Positions 6,887-15,324 of a stretch of 53,241 bases of DNA are shown here, one piece after another (positions within the stretch are counted from its first letter, which is position 1; every line of letters begins with the position of its first letter). Under the pieces are notes generated by a model. That model was not told the origin of the DNA, searched no databases, and was given only the letters and a program-made list of their open reading frames with translations. Source of the DNA: an uncultured Planctomycetota bacterium (GTDB lineage Bacteria > Planctomycetota > UBA1135 > GCA-002686595); the NCBI GenBank assembly GCA_903928115.1, contig CAIYPP010000149.1, positions 1 to 53,241 of the forward strand. The letters run 5' to 3'. The position numbers were made by a program, and so were the translations under genes.

Positions 6887-7264
6887 ATGCCAGCCCTGCC
6901 CGCCGTCCTCGAAGAGCATCGAAAGCGTCTCGACGCCCGCCCGGCGCCCGCGGGGGCTGGGGCGCGTGGGGTGGGGGAGAACCCGGCCTGCGGGGACCGG
7001 GTCGAGCTCTGGCTCGCCGACGGTACGGGCGGGCTCGACGCCGGGTACCACGGCCGCGGTTGCAGCGCGGCGTTGGCCCTCGCGAGCTATGCCGCCGAGC
7101 GTCTGCGCGGCGCGGATCGCGAGCGCCTCGCGGCCTTCGACGTGCGCGCGGAGGTCGCAGCGCTCGGCGGGCTCGCGCGAACGCAGCAGCACGCGCTCGA
7201 GCTCGTTGCGCGGGCCATCGACGCCGCCCGCGCGGAGCTCGCGCGCGGATATCCTCAAGGGTAG
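6887..7264 (+). CDS. NifU/SufU-like iron-sulfur scaffold homologue lacking the third cysteine
   Basis: The 125-residue protein resembles SufU/IscU scaffold proteins, which hold nascent Fe-S clusters or zinc through three cysteines and one aspartate. The first Cys-Asp motif is present as ENPACGD (Cys35, Asp37) and the second as GYHGRGCSAALALASY (Cys59). The third, normally Lys-Cys-Ala near residue 100, reads ARTQQHALEL, so Gln or His replaces Cys. It is therefore a scaffold relative that may bind metal differently or act in sulfur transfer or regulation. The ATG at 6887 gives family-like length; the frame is open upstream through noncoding DNA. The next gene, a sigma-54 activator, follows after 30 bp. 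No sufS, sufB or other Fe-S gene is in the window. Confidence 0.7.
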   Translation: MPALPAVLEEHRKRLDARPAPAGAGARGVGENPACGDRVELWLADGTGGLDAGYHGRGCSAALALASYAAERLRGADRERLAAFDVRAEVAALGGLARTQQHALELVARAIDAARAELARGYPQG

Positions 7265-7294
7265 AGCGCCGTCGCCCGCGCGCTCTCCGCAGCC

Positions 7295-8968
7295 ATGTTT
7301 CGCTTCCTCAAGCGTTCGACGGACTCCAACGCAGCCCACGAAGAGGCGACGCGCACCGCGCTGCTGCGCATCCTGGAATTGAACAAGGAGATGGCGCGCG
7401 CCACGCGGCCCGAGGCTCTGCCCGACCGCGTGCTCGACACCGCGATCGAGCTCGCGGGCGCGGAGCGAGGCTTCTTGATCGTGCGCGCGGGAACAGCGGG
7501 CGCGCTCGCCGCGCGCGTCGAGGGGGCTGAGCCCATCGAGGCCGCTCCCGGCTGGGAGGTGGTCGCGGCGCGCAACATCGACCGCGAGAACGTGAAGAAG
7601 GCGCTGCGCAAGGTGTCGCGTTCGATCACGGGCTCGGTACTGGAGAGCGGCAAGGCGTTCCGCTCCGATGATGCGGTGAACGACGAGGCGCTCAATCCGC
7701 GCCAGTCCGTGGCGGACTTGAAGCTGCGCAGCGTCCTGTGCGTTCCGATGCGCGTCGGAGACGAAGTGCGCGGCTGTCTGTACGTCGACAACCGCTTCGC
7801 GCAGGGGCAGTTCGACGATCACTCGCAGGAACTGCTCGAAGCCTTCGCGGATCAGGCGGCGCTGAGTCTGGAGCGCGTGCGGCTGCTCGAGGAGAACGCG
7901 CGCGTGATGCGCGACCTCGAGCTCGCCAACGCCGAGCTGAAAGGCGCGCTCGCCGAGCAGGCGAAGGCGCTCGACTCGCTCTCGGAAGGCTTCGTCCCGA
8001 GCGGGCTCGAGCTGCGCCACAAGTATCCGCACATCCTCGGCCGCGGTCGGGCGATCACGGCGATGCTCACCGTGGTCGATCGCATCACCGACGGCGACTT
8101 CCCAGTGCTGCTCTTCGGCGAGAGTGGCACGGGCAAGGAGCTTGTCGCGCGCGCGCTGCACGAAAATGGACCGCGACGCGAGCGGCCGTTCGTCGGCGTC
8201 AACTGCGGCGCGATCGCCGAGGGGCTGCTCGAGAGCGAGCTCTTCGGCGCCGTGAAGGGCGCGTACACCGGCGCGCTGAAGGACCGCGCGGGACTGATCG
8301 AGTCGAGCCACGGCGGCGTGCTCTTCCTCGACGAGATCGGCGAGATGAGCCTCGCGCTGCAAGCGAAGCTGCTGCGCGTACTACAGGAGCGCCGGCTGCG
8401 ACGCGTCGGCGGCAACGAGGAGATCACGGTCGACGTGCGCGTCGTGAGCGCGACGCACCGCGACCTCGCGCGGGAAGTCGCGGCGGGGCGCTTCCGCGAG
8501 GACCTCTACTATCGCCTCAAGGTCGTGCAGGTCGAGGTCCCGCCGCTGCGCGAGCGTCGCGAGGACATTCCGGTGCTCGTCGACGCGTTCTTGACGCGTC
8601 TGCACGAGGAGCAGAAGGCGAGCGGGCGCGCGAAGCCTCAACTCTCGCGCGAGTGCCTCGAGCGACTGCTCGCCCACGACTGGCCGGGGAACGTGCGCGA
8701 GCTGCAGAACGAGATCACGCGCATGCACGCGCTCGGCGGCGAGCTCTTGGGGCCCGAGCTCATCGCACACCTCTCGAAGGCGCCGCGCCTCGCGGGACAG
8801 GGCGGCGTTCGCGGCCTCGTCGGGAGGCGCATGGAGGACGTCGAGGCCGAGCTGATTCGCGCCACGATCGAATCGACCGGCGGCAAGCGCGGCGAGGCTG
8901 CGCGCATCCTCGGGATTCCGCGCCGAACCTTCTACAACCGCCTCAAGGCACTGGGAATCGAGCCGTGA
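7295..8968 (+). CDS. GAF-domain sigma-54-dependent transcriptional activator
   Basis: This NtrC-family enhancer-binding protein hydrolyses ATP to open sigma-54 promoters. Domains in order over 557 residues: an N-terminal helix, a GAF sensor (about 30-200), a short coiled segment, an AAA+ core (about 245-475) and a C-terminal Fis-type DNA-binding helix-turn-helix. The core shows Walker A GESGTGKE, the sigma-54 contact loop as GAYTGA (usual GAFTGA with Tyr for Phe, a known functional variant), Walker B GVLFLDEIGEM and an arginine-rich lid. The C-terminus is GKRGEAARILGIPRRTFYNRLK. Having GAF instead of a receiver suggests a small-molecule or partner signal. The GTG of the downstream phosphatase overlaps its stop codon by 4 bp. 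Confidence 0.92.
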   Translation: MFRFLKRSTDSNAAHEEATRTALLRILELNKEMARATRPEALPDRVLDTAIELAGAERGFLIVRAGTAGALAARVEGAEPIEAAPGWEVVAARNIDRENVKKALRKVSRSITGSVLESGKAFRSDDAVNDEALNPRQSVADLKLRSVLCVPMRVGDEVRGCLYVDNRFAQGQFDDHSQELLEAFADQAALSLERVRLLEENARVMRDLELANAELKGALAEQAKALDSLSEGFVPSGLELRHKYPHILGRGRAITAMLTVVDRITDGDFPVLLFGESGTGKELVARALHENGPRRERPFVGVNCGAIAEGLLESELFGAVKGAYTGALKDRAGLIESSHGGVLFLDEIGEMSLALQAKLLRVLQERRLRRVGGNEEITVDVRVVSATHRDLAREVAAGRFREDLYYRLKVVQVEVPPLRERREDIPVLVDAFLTRLHEEQKASGRAKPQLSRECLERLLAHDWPGNVRELQNEITRMHALGGELLGPELIAHLSKAPRLAGQGGVRGLVGRRMEDVEAELIRATIESTGGKRGEAARILGIPRRTFYNRLKALGIEP

Positions 8969-10641
8969 GTCTCGCCCTCGCGGCGCTCCTCGCGCTGCAG
9001 ACGACGCCACCGTCGCTGGACTTCGCACGCGAAACCCGCGGGACAGGCCCCGCGCGCCTCTTGGTCCTGATCTCGGTCGACCAGCTCATTCCTGAGCAGC
9101 TCGATCGGCTCGCGCCGTGGCTCACCGGCGGGCTCGCGCGCTTCGTCCGCGAGGGCCGGGTCTTTCCGCGCGCGGAGCTGCGCCACGGGGACACGGAGAC
9201 GGGGCCGGGACACGCGGCCTACGGAACGGGCCGACTGCCGCGCAACAACGGGATCATCTCGAACGATTGGTTCGCGCGCGATACGCGCGGCTCGGTGTAC
9301 TGCTTCGCAGATCCCGATGCGCGCGCGGTCACGGATCGCGGCGTGCTCGACGAGGTCGCCACGTCGCCGCGCAACCTGCGCTGCGACGGGATCGCGGACT
9401 TGCTCGAAGCCGCGCGGCCGGGCTCGCTCTCCTTCGCGGTGAGCTCCAAAGACCGCTCGGCGATCGGCATGAGCGGCAAGCGCGCGGACCTCGCACTGTG
9501 GTGGGACAAGAAGCGCGGGGGCTTCCGCAGCTCGACGTGGTACGGATCCGAGCTGCCCGAGTGGGTGCGCGTACACAACAGCGACTGGCAGGAGCGGCTG
9601 CCGTTCGCGGGAGGCTGGAAGAGCGAGCTGCCGGAGCGCTTCGAAGGCTCGGGCACGGCTCCCGACGAGCGCGAGGGCGAGGCTGGACGCGCGGGGCAAC
9701 GCTCGTTTCCGCACCCCGTCCCGCCGCGCGGCGCGAACCTCGACGACAAGGCGCTCGCGACGCTCGCGATGTGGGTGTACGAAGGCGCTGCGAGCGATGT
9801 GATGGTGTGCGACGTCGCGCGCGCCGCGGTCGATGCGCTCGCGCTCGGGCGCGACGACGTTCCCGACCTCCTGTGCGTGAGCCTCTCGGCGTGCGACACG
9901 GTGGGACACGCGTACGGACCTGGCAGCGTCGAGGTCACGGACGTGATCCTGCGCGCGGACCGTGAGCTCGGGCGCTTGTTCGCGCAGCTCGATGAGCGGG
10001 TCGGGCGCGGCCGCTGGGTTGCGTCCCTCTCTGCGGACCACGGAGTGCTGGAACTGCCCGAAGCGCTCGCCCCGCTCGGCTATCCCGCGCGTCGCATCAC
10101 GGGCCGCGAGATTGCGGACACGTTCAAGGACGCGCGCAACGCGGTCGCGGCGAAGTTTGGCAAAGACTACTTCGCCGTGGGCAACTATCGCGGTCTGCGG
10201 CTCGACGGGGCGGCGCTTGCAGCAGATGGGATCGACGCGCGCGCGGTGCGCGAGCTCTACGCGAGCGAGCTCCTCGCGCGCGGAACGAGCTGGATGGAGC
10301 ACGCGGTGACGTGGGACGAGCTGCGCGCCGTCGCCCGCGAAGGCGCTGCTCCGCGTTCGGGCTTGATCGCGATGGAGGCGAACTCGTTCGACGAAGAGCG
10401 CACGAGCGACGTCGTCACGCTCCAGAAGGCCTACACGCTTCCCGGGGTCGCCGCGGGCACAGCCCACGGGACTCCGCACAGCTACGACCGACGAATCCCG
10501 CTCGCGTTCCTCGGCGCGGGCGTCAGCGCGGGCCGCGACTGGCGCGACGCGTCCTCGATCGACGCGCTGCCAACTTTGTTTTCGCTCGCTGGAGTCGCGG
10601 TTCCCGCGGGTCTCGACGGGCGCAGCCTGGTCGAGCGCTAG
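8965..10641 (+). CDS. PafA/SPAP-type alkaline phosphatase superfamily protein
   Basis: A 558-residue exported metallophosphatase of the alkaline phosphatase superfamily. After an N-terminal signal-like segment (LALAALLALQ) the expected metal and catalytic positions appear in order: VDQL (Asp), TETGPGHA (Thr nucleophile), IISNDWF (Asn), CDTVGHAYGP (Asp and His), SADHG (Asp, His) and TAHGTPHSYD (His). A Thr nucleophile and this spacing fit PafA and Sphingomonas-type phosphatases, which act on phosphate monoesters in the periplasm; a phosphodiesterase role cannot be excluded. The GTG at 8965 overlaps the activator's stop codon, suggesting co-expression. Its end overlaps the convergent kinase gene by 4 bp. 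Confidence 0.85.
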   Translation: MSLALAALLALQTTPPSLDFARETRGTGPARLLVLISVDQLIPEQLDRLAPWLTGGLARFVREGRVFPRAELRHGDTETGPGHAAYGTGRLPRNNGIISNDWFARDTRGSVYCFADPDARAVTDRGVLDEVATSPRNLRCDGIADLLEAARPGSLSFAVSSKDRSAIGMSGKRADLALWWDKKRGGFRSSTWYGSELPEWVRVHNSDWQERLPFAGGWKSELPERFEGSGTAPDEREGEAGRAGQRSFPHPVPPRGANLDDKALATLAMWVYEGAASDVMVCDVARAAVDALALGRDDVPDLLCVSLSACDTVGHAYGPGSVEVTDVILRADRELGRLFAQLDERVGRGRWVASLSADHGVLELPEALAPLGYPARRITGREIADTFKDARNAVAAKFGKDYFAVGNYRGLRLDGAALAADGIDARAVRELYASELLARGTSWMEHAVTWDELRAVAREGAAPRSGLIAMEANSFDEERTSDVVTLQKAYTLPGVAAGTAHGTPHSYDRRIPLAFLGAGVSAGRDWRDASSIDALPTLFSLAGVAVPAGLDGRSLVER

Positions 10642-12590
10642 CGCGCGTCGCTGCGCCGCACCGTCCCGCTGCCCGAGCCGCGGAAGAGCCGCTCGAAGGC
10701 GCGCAGCACGGGCTCGAGCTTCGGATCGATCGGCGCCGGTGCGGGTGCGTCTGCGGGGGCGGCCTGCGGGTCGCGCGGTGACACCGCGGAGCTGCCGACG
10801 CGAGCTCCGAAGCGTCGCGGCTCGCGCTCGAGACGCTCGACTGCGAGCAGCGCCGCCTGTGCGTCGACCAGGTCGGGTTCTGCTGCGAGCACGCTCTCGA
10901 GCTCCCTTCTCGCCGCGGGCGCGTCACAGAGATCGAGGAGGCAGCGCGCACGTTCGACGCGGGCTGCGAGTGCCACCTCTCCCGTGCCCACCAGCGCAAT
11001 CGCAGCGTCGAGGCGCGCGATCGTGCCCCGCAGCTCGGTCTCGGCGCGTGCGATGTCGCCGCGGTCCAGAGCCGCGAGGCCGACGCGCCGCTCGACCAGC
11101 GCGGCGTCGAGCAGGGGACGCGGATCGGTGGGCCGCTCCAGGATTCGCAGACCGTGCAGCGTGAGCGCCTCCTCGTAGCGCGAGAGACCGCTGAGCACCG
11201 CGGCGCGATAGAGCAGCGCGGAGTCTCGCTCGAACGCTGTGAACAGCGGCTCGAGCTCCGCGAGGACCTCGCGGTCGGAACTTCCCTGCGCACGCGCGAG
11301 CGTCGCGGCGAGCTCGAGCGCCTCGGCTCGGATCTCCGGCATGCGATCGAGTGCGGAGGTGCGCAGGACATCGAGGATGCGCTCGCTCGCTTCGAGCTGC
11401 TTGCCTCGGTCATCGCCTGCGTTGGCTTCGGTCCAAAGCTGGCGCGCGTCCGCGATCGCACGACGCGCCACGGCGGCCGTGCGCTCGCGCCGCTCTAGGT
11501 CGCGCTCGCGCTCCGCGAGCGCGCGGTTGGCGGCCTCCGCTTCGGCCTGCTTCTCCGCGACCGTGACGTCGGCCTTCGACTCGTTCCAGCGGCTCCACAC
11601 CCAGCGGAACGCGCCGCCGAGCGTCAGCGTGATCACGAGCGCACCCACCGCCGCGCCCGCTTGCAGCGGGTGCCGCCGCGCCCAGCGCACCGCGGGATCG
11701 AAGAAGCGCGGCGAGCGCGCGGTCACGTGTCGCCCCTCGCGCACCGCGATCAGATCGTCGCGCAGCTCCGCCGCCGACGAGTAGCGTTGTGCCGGATCCT
11801 TCTCGAGGCAGCGGTGCAGCACGGCTTCGAGGTCGCGCGGCATGCTCGGTCGCCGCTTGCGGGCGCGCGCCGGCTCGCGCTGCAGGATCGAGTGCAGGAT
11901 CGCGGAGGCGGTCGCGCCTTGGAACGGAGGCTCGTCGCAGGCGAGCTCGTACAGCGTCACGCCGAGGCCCCAGATGTCCGTGCGCGCGTCGATGTTCCCG
12001 AAGTCATTCGAGATCTGCTCGGGCGCCATGTAGAGCGGTGTGCCGACGAGGTCGCCCGATTCCGTGACGCTTCCGTCTTCGGAGTCCGTGTGGCGCGCGA
12101 GGCCGAAGTCCGTGAGAAGGACGCGGTCCCCGTCGCGCAGCAGGTTGCCGGGCTTCACGTCGCGGTGCAGCACGCCGCGCGAGTGCGCGTGCGCGAGCGC
12201 TGCGGCCACGTCGATTCCGATGCCGACCACGTCCTCGATCGCCAGCGGCCCCGCCTTGCGCACGCGGTCGAGCGACGGTCCCTCGACGTACTTCATCGCG
12301 AAGTAGTGGAAGCCCTTGCGCGAGCCGACTTCGTAGACGTCGACGACGTTGGGGTGCGCGAGGCGTCCCATGGAGGCGGCCTCACGCAGGAAGCGCCTCA
12401 CGGTGCGCTCCCGCAGCGCGAACTGCGGCGGGAGTACCTTGAGTGCGACGCGGCGCGCGAGTCCGTGCTGCTCGGCTTCGAAGACCATGCCCATCGCGCC
12501 CTGCCCGACTTGGCGCAACACGGTGTAGCCGTCGAGCTCGCGGTTGAGCGCCGCGACGGTCACTTCGGCCGCAGTGCGCGAGTCCGACAC
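10638..12590 (-). CDS. Membrane-anchored serine/threonine protein kinase with TPR-like C-terminal region
   Basis: This 650-residue protein has a complete Hanks-type kinase domain (about residues 20-290): glycine loop [13 protein letters not shown], catalytic Lys51, [11 protein letters not shown] in LTDFGLARH, and the APE segment YMAPEQ. A membrane helix ([17 protein letters not shown]) follows near 315-335, then a coiled coil rich in Ala/Glu/Arg and an Ala-rich helical-repeat region to the end, probably periplasmic and used for protein contacts. The architecture is typical of planctomycete kinases. It is transcribed convergently with the phosphatase and starts 22 bp beyond the end of kdsA. 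Substrates are unknown. Confidence 0.93.
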   Translation of the reverse strand: MSDSRTAAEVTVAALNRELDGYTVLRQVGQGAMGMVFEAEQHGLARRVALKVLPPQFALRERTVRRFLREAASMGRLAHPNVVDVYEVGSRKGFHYFAMKYVEGPSLDRVRKAGPLAIEDVVGIGIDVAAALAHAHSRGVLHRDVKPGNLLRDGDRVLLTDFGLARHTDSEDGSVTESGDLVGTPLYMAPEQISNDFGNIDARTDIWGLGVTLYELACDEPPFQGATASAILHSILQREPARARKRRPSMPRDLEAVLHRCLEKDPAQRYSSAAELRDDLIAVREGRHVTARSPRFFDPAVRWARRHPLQAGAAVGALVITLTLGGAFRWVWSRWNESKADVTVAEKQAEAEAANRALAERERDLERRERTAAVARRAIADARQLWTEANAGDDRGKQLEASERILDVLRTSALDRMPEIRAEALELAATLARAQGSSDREVLAELEPLFTAFERDSALLYRAAVLSGLSRYEEALTLHGLRILERPTDPRPLLDAALVERRVGLAALDRGDIARAETELRGTIARLDAAIALVGTGEVALAARVERARCLLDLCDAPAARRELESVLAAEPDLVDAQAALLAVERLEREPRRFGARVGSSAVSPRDPQAAPADAPAPAPIDPKLEPVLRAFERLFRGSGSGTVRRSDAR

Positions 12591-12611
12591 GACGGGGTAG
12601 GGCGTGCGGCG

Positions 12612-13444
12612 CTAGCGCGAGCGCAGCGCGCGGTGCACGGAGAGCACCGAGTCGAGGATCGCGGGGAACTCGTGCAGGCGCACCATGTTCGGTCCGTCGG
12701 AGGGCGCCTGTCCGGATCCGGGTGCACCTCGAAGAAGAGGCCGTCGACGTTGCCGGTCGCGACCGCCGCGCGCGCGAGCGCGGGGACGTGCTCGCGATTG
12801 CCGCCGGTCGAATCGCCGCGCGCACCCGGCTCCTGCACCGAGTGCGTCGCGTCGAACACGACGAGCGAGCCCGTCGCGCGCAGGTGCTCGAAGCCCGTCA
12901 TGTCGACGACGAGGCGCCCGTAGCCGAAGCTCGTGCCGCGCTCGCACACCATCACGTTGGGATTGCCCGCCTTCGCGCACTTCGCGACGACGTTCTTCAT
13001 GTCCCACGGCGCGAGGAACTGGCCCTTCTTGATGTTGAGCGGGCGGCCCGTGCGCGCGGCGGCGAGCAGGAGGTCCGTCTGGCGGCACAAGAAGGCCGGG
13101 ATCTGCAGGAGGTCGCACACCTCCGCGGCGGGCGCGCAGTGCTCGGGGAGGTGCACGTCGGTCACGATCGGCACGTTCCAGCGGCGCTTGACCTCCGCGA
13201 GCAGCTCGAGTCCCTCGGCGATGCCGGGGCCGCGCGTGGCCGCGGCGCTCGAGCGGTTGGCCTTGTCGAAGCTCGCCTTGAAGACGAGCGGCACTCCGCG
13301 CTCGCGCGCGATGCCGACGAGGGTCTCGGCGATCTGGTGGGCGAGCTCGGGCGTCTCGAGGACGCAGGGGCCGGCGAGGAGGAACAGCTCTCCGCCGCCG
13401 AGCTCGTGCTGGCCGACGCGGACCTTGGGGCGGGGTGTGGACAT
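12612..13444 (-). CDS. kdsA: 3-deoxy-8-phosphooctulonate (Kdo-8-P) synthase, frameshifted near the 3' end
   Basis: KdsA condenses phosphoenolpyruvate with arabinose-5-phosphate to give Kdo-8-P for the LPS core, which implies an outer membrane with Kdo. Motifs include LLAGPCVLE (the Cys marks the metal-dependent class), [12 protein letters not shown], the TDVHLPEHC region, [13 protein letters not shown] and [12 protein letters not shown]. After FFEVHPDPD near 12711 the frame loses the family sequence; the neighbouring frame then continues [18 protein letters not shown] and stops at 12612, exactly where KdsA should end. The segment is 833 bp, one base short of 278 codons, so one base is missing around 12705-12712. 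Read without correction the frame runs to 12560, into the kinase gene. A sequencing error, a real mutation or programmed slippage are all possible. Start ATG overlaps the upstream stop codon. Confidence 0.9.
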
Positions 13445-14364
13445 CAGGGGATCAGGATGCGACGGCGCGTCGAGCCCACTGTGAGCTCGATCGGCGTGGT
13501 GCCGCCGAAGTCGCCGTCTACATGGTAGGGAACGGGGCGCTCGGACGTGACCCTCAGGCTGCGCGCGCGACGCAGTTCGCAGGCGCCGCCCGGCAAGCGC
13601 CCGCACAGGCCGCGCAGGCCCGCGGCGCCCAGCCCGCGCAGGCGCGCGTCCCGGAAGAGGTAGATGTCGAAGAGCCCGTCGTCGAGGACGCGCGTGGGGG
13701 AGAGCCGCAGGACGCCCCCGTAGTGGACGATGTTGCTCGCGAAGAGGCCCTCCACGGGCCCCTCGACCGCTGCCCCGTCGAGCTCGACGTGCAGCGCCGT
13801 CGGGCGCCACTGCCGCAGGGCGGCGAGCGCCGCCGGTACATAGCTCCACTTGGTGATCGAGCCTCGTCGCCGTCGCTCGACCTCGGCCACGACGGCGGCG
13901 TCGAAGCCCACGCCCGTGACGAGGAAGGAGAGCCGCCCGTTGACCGAGGCGACGTCGAGCGCGGTCGAGCGGCCGCGGCGCACGAGCTCCGCGAGCCCCG
14001 CGGGGGACCGCGGCAGCGCGAGATCGATCGCGAGCACGTTGGCCGTGCCCAGCGGCAGCACCGCGACCGGCACCGAGTCGTCGCCGAGCCCCTCGAACAC
14101 CTCGCGCAGGGTCCCATCCCCGCCGACCGAGGCCGCGAGGTCGAAGCTGCCGCGGCGCTGCTCGACGGTCTCGCGCGCGTCGCCGCGATGCCGCGTCCTG
14201 TGCAGCTCCGCTTCGACGCCGAGCTCGCCGAGGTGCGCGACGAGCTCCTCCGCCGCTCGCTCGCCGCGCCCGCGACCCGCGATCGGGTTGGCGATCACGA
14301 GCGCGCGCCGAAACGGACTCGCCGCGCCGCGCTCGGCGCTCGTAGGGGACGGGCTGGATGCCAT
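13444..14364 (-). CDS. Diacylglycerol kinase catalytic-domain protein (lipid/sphingosine kinase-like)
   Basis: A 306-residue member of the DAGK/YegS/LCB5 family, which phosphorylates lipid alcohols using ATP. The N-terminus has [12 protein letters not shown], then the family nucleotide-binding signature [11 protein letters not shown] and PLGTANVLA, and a C-terminal beta-rich region with the [10 protein letters not shown] and [12 protein letters not shown] motifs. I chose the ATG at 14364; the open frame reaches further upstream but only through sequence antisense to the next gene. It overlaps kdsA by one base pair (ATGA) and probably shares its transcript. The lipid substrate cannot be told from sequence; the kdsA partner suggests an envelope role. 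Confidence 0.88.
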   Translation of the reverse strand: MASSPSPTSAERGAASPFRRALVIANPIAGRGRGERAAEELVAHLGELGVEAELHRTRHRGDARETVEQRRGSFDLAASVGGDGTLREVFEGLGDDSVPVAVLPLGTANVLAIDLALPRSPAGLAELVRRGRSTALDVASVNGRLSFLVTGVGFDAAVVAEVERRRRGSITKWSYVPAALAALRQWRPTALHVELDGAAVEGPVEGLFASNIVHYGGVLRLSPTRVLDDGLFDIYLFRDARLRGLGAAGLRGLCGRLPGGACELRRARSLRVTSERPVPYHVDGDFGGTTPIELTVGSTRRRILIP

Positions 14365-14390
14365 GGGGCGCGGCCTGCGAAGATAGCACC

Positions 14391-15248
14391 GTGGAACCGC
14401 GATCTCGCTCGCTCGTCGTGCTCGGTGGCACGGGATTTCTCGGTGCGCAGGTCCTGCGGCGTGCGGCGGCGGCCGGTTGGGAGCGCACGGTTTCGCTCTC
14501 GCGCGCCACGGGCCTCGACCTCGCGAGCGCCGGGCCGCGCGCGGTCGAAGTCGCGCTCCGCGCAGTGGATGCCGACGCGGTGATTCTGTGCTCGGCGATG
14601 GCGAAGATCGACGAGTGCGAGCGCGAGCCCGAGCGCGCGGCCGCCACGAACACGCTCGGGCCAGCGAGCGTTGCCCGCGCGTGCGCCGCGCTCGGGCTGC
14701 GACTGGTCCATGTGTCGACGGACCTCGCCTTCGGAGCCACTCCGGCGCCGTCCGGCGGATTCCGCGAGGACCACGAGCCCGCGCCGATCTCGACCTACGG
14801 CCGCACAAAGGTCGCAGGAGAGCGAGAGGTGCTCGCATCCCACCCTTCGGCGCTCGTCGCACGCATCCCGCTCCTCTACGGTGATTCGTTCGGCCGCGGC
14901 TTGGGCGCGAGCGACGGCCTGCTCGCCGCCCTCGCCCGCGGGGAGACTCCGACGCTCTTCGTCGACGAGTGGCGCACACCGCTCGATGTCGTGGACGCAG
15001 CGGACGCCCTGCTCGAGCTCGCGCACTCCGCGGCCTCCGGCCTCTTGCACGTCGCGGGGCCGGAGCGCGTCTCCCGCGCCGAGCTCGGTCGTCGTGCGCT
15101 CGCGGCCGCGGGCGTCTCCACGGTGTTGCGCACCGCCTCCCGCTCGAGCGCGCCCCTCAACAACCTGCGCCCGGCCGACGTCTGCCTCGACACGTCGCTC
15201 GCCCGACGTCTGCTGCGCACGCGACTGCGCACGCCCTTTGGAAGCTGA
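14391..15248 (+). CDS. NAD-dependent epimerase/RmlD-like reductase
   Basis: This is an extended short-chain dehydrogenase/reductase. The Rossmann loop is GGTGFLG near the N-terminus, the active-site pair appears as YGRTK, and the order of blocks (STDLAFG, then [20 protein letters not shown], then a C-terminal region) resembles dTDP-4-dehydrorhamnose reductase (RmlD). Family members reduce or epimerise nucleotide-sugars, but the substrate here is unknown and no rml genes flank it. I prefer the GTG at 14391, 26 bp from the divergent DAGK-like gene's ATG; an in-frame ATG at 14358 would overlap that gene. Length with the GTG is 285 residues. Confidence 0.82.
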   Translation: MEPRSRSLVVLGGTGFLGAQVLRRAAAAGWERTVSLSRATGLDLASAGPRAVEVALRAVDADAVILCSAMAKIDECEREPERAAATNTLGPASVARACAALGLRLVHVSTDLAFGATPAPSGGFREDHEPAPISTYGRTKVAGEREVLASHPSALVARIPLLYGDSFGRGLGASDGLLAALARGETPTLFVDEWRTPLDVVDAADALLELAHSAASGLLHVAGPERVSRAELGRRALAAAGVSTVLRTASRSSAPLNNLRPADVCLDTSLARRLLRTRLRTPFGS

Positions 15249-15324
15249 CGCCCGCGGGCGTGCGGCTCACGGGGGCGATCGGTACCCTACGCAGCCCACA
15301 CAACAGGCGAGAGACGACGTGACG

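Noticed and set aside
12560..14740. A single 726-codon minus-strand frame covering kdsA.
   Set aside because: Only the part from 13444 to about 12711 is KdsA; the rest is out-of-frame reading of the DAGK-like gene and, after the frameshift, nonsense.
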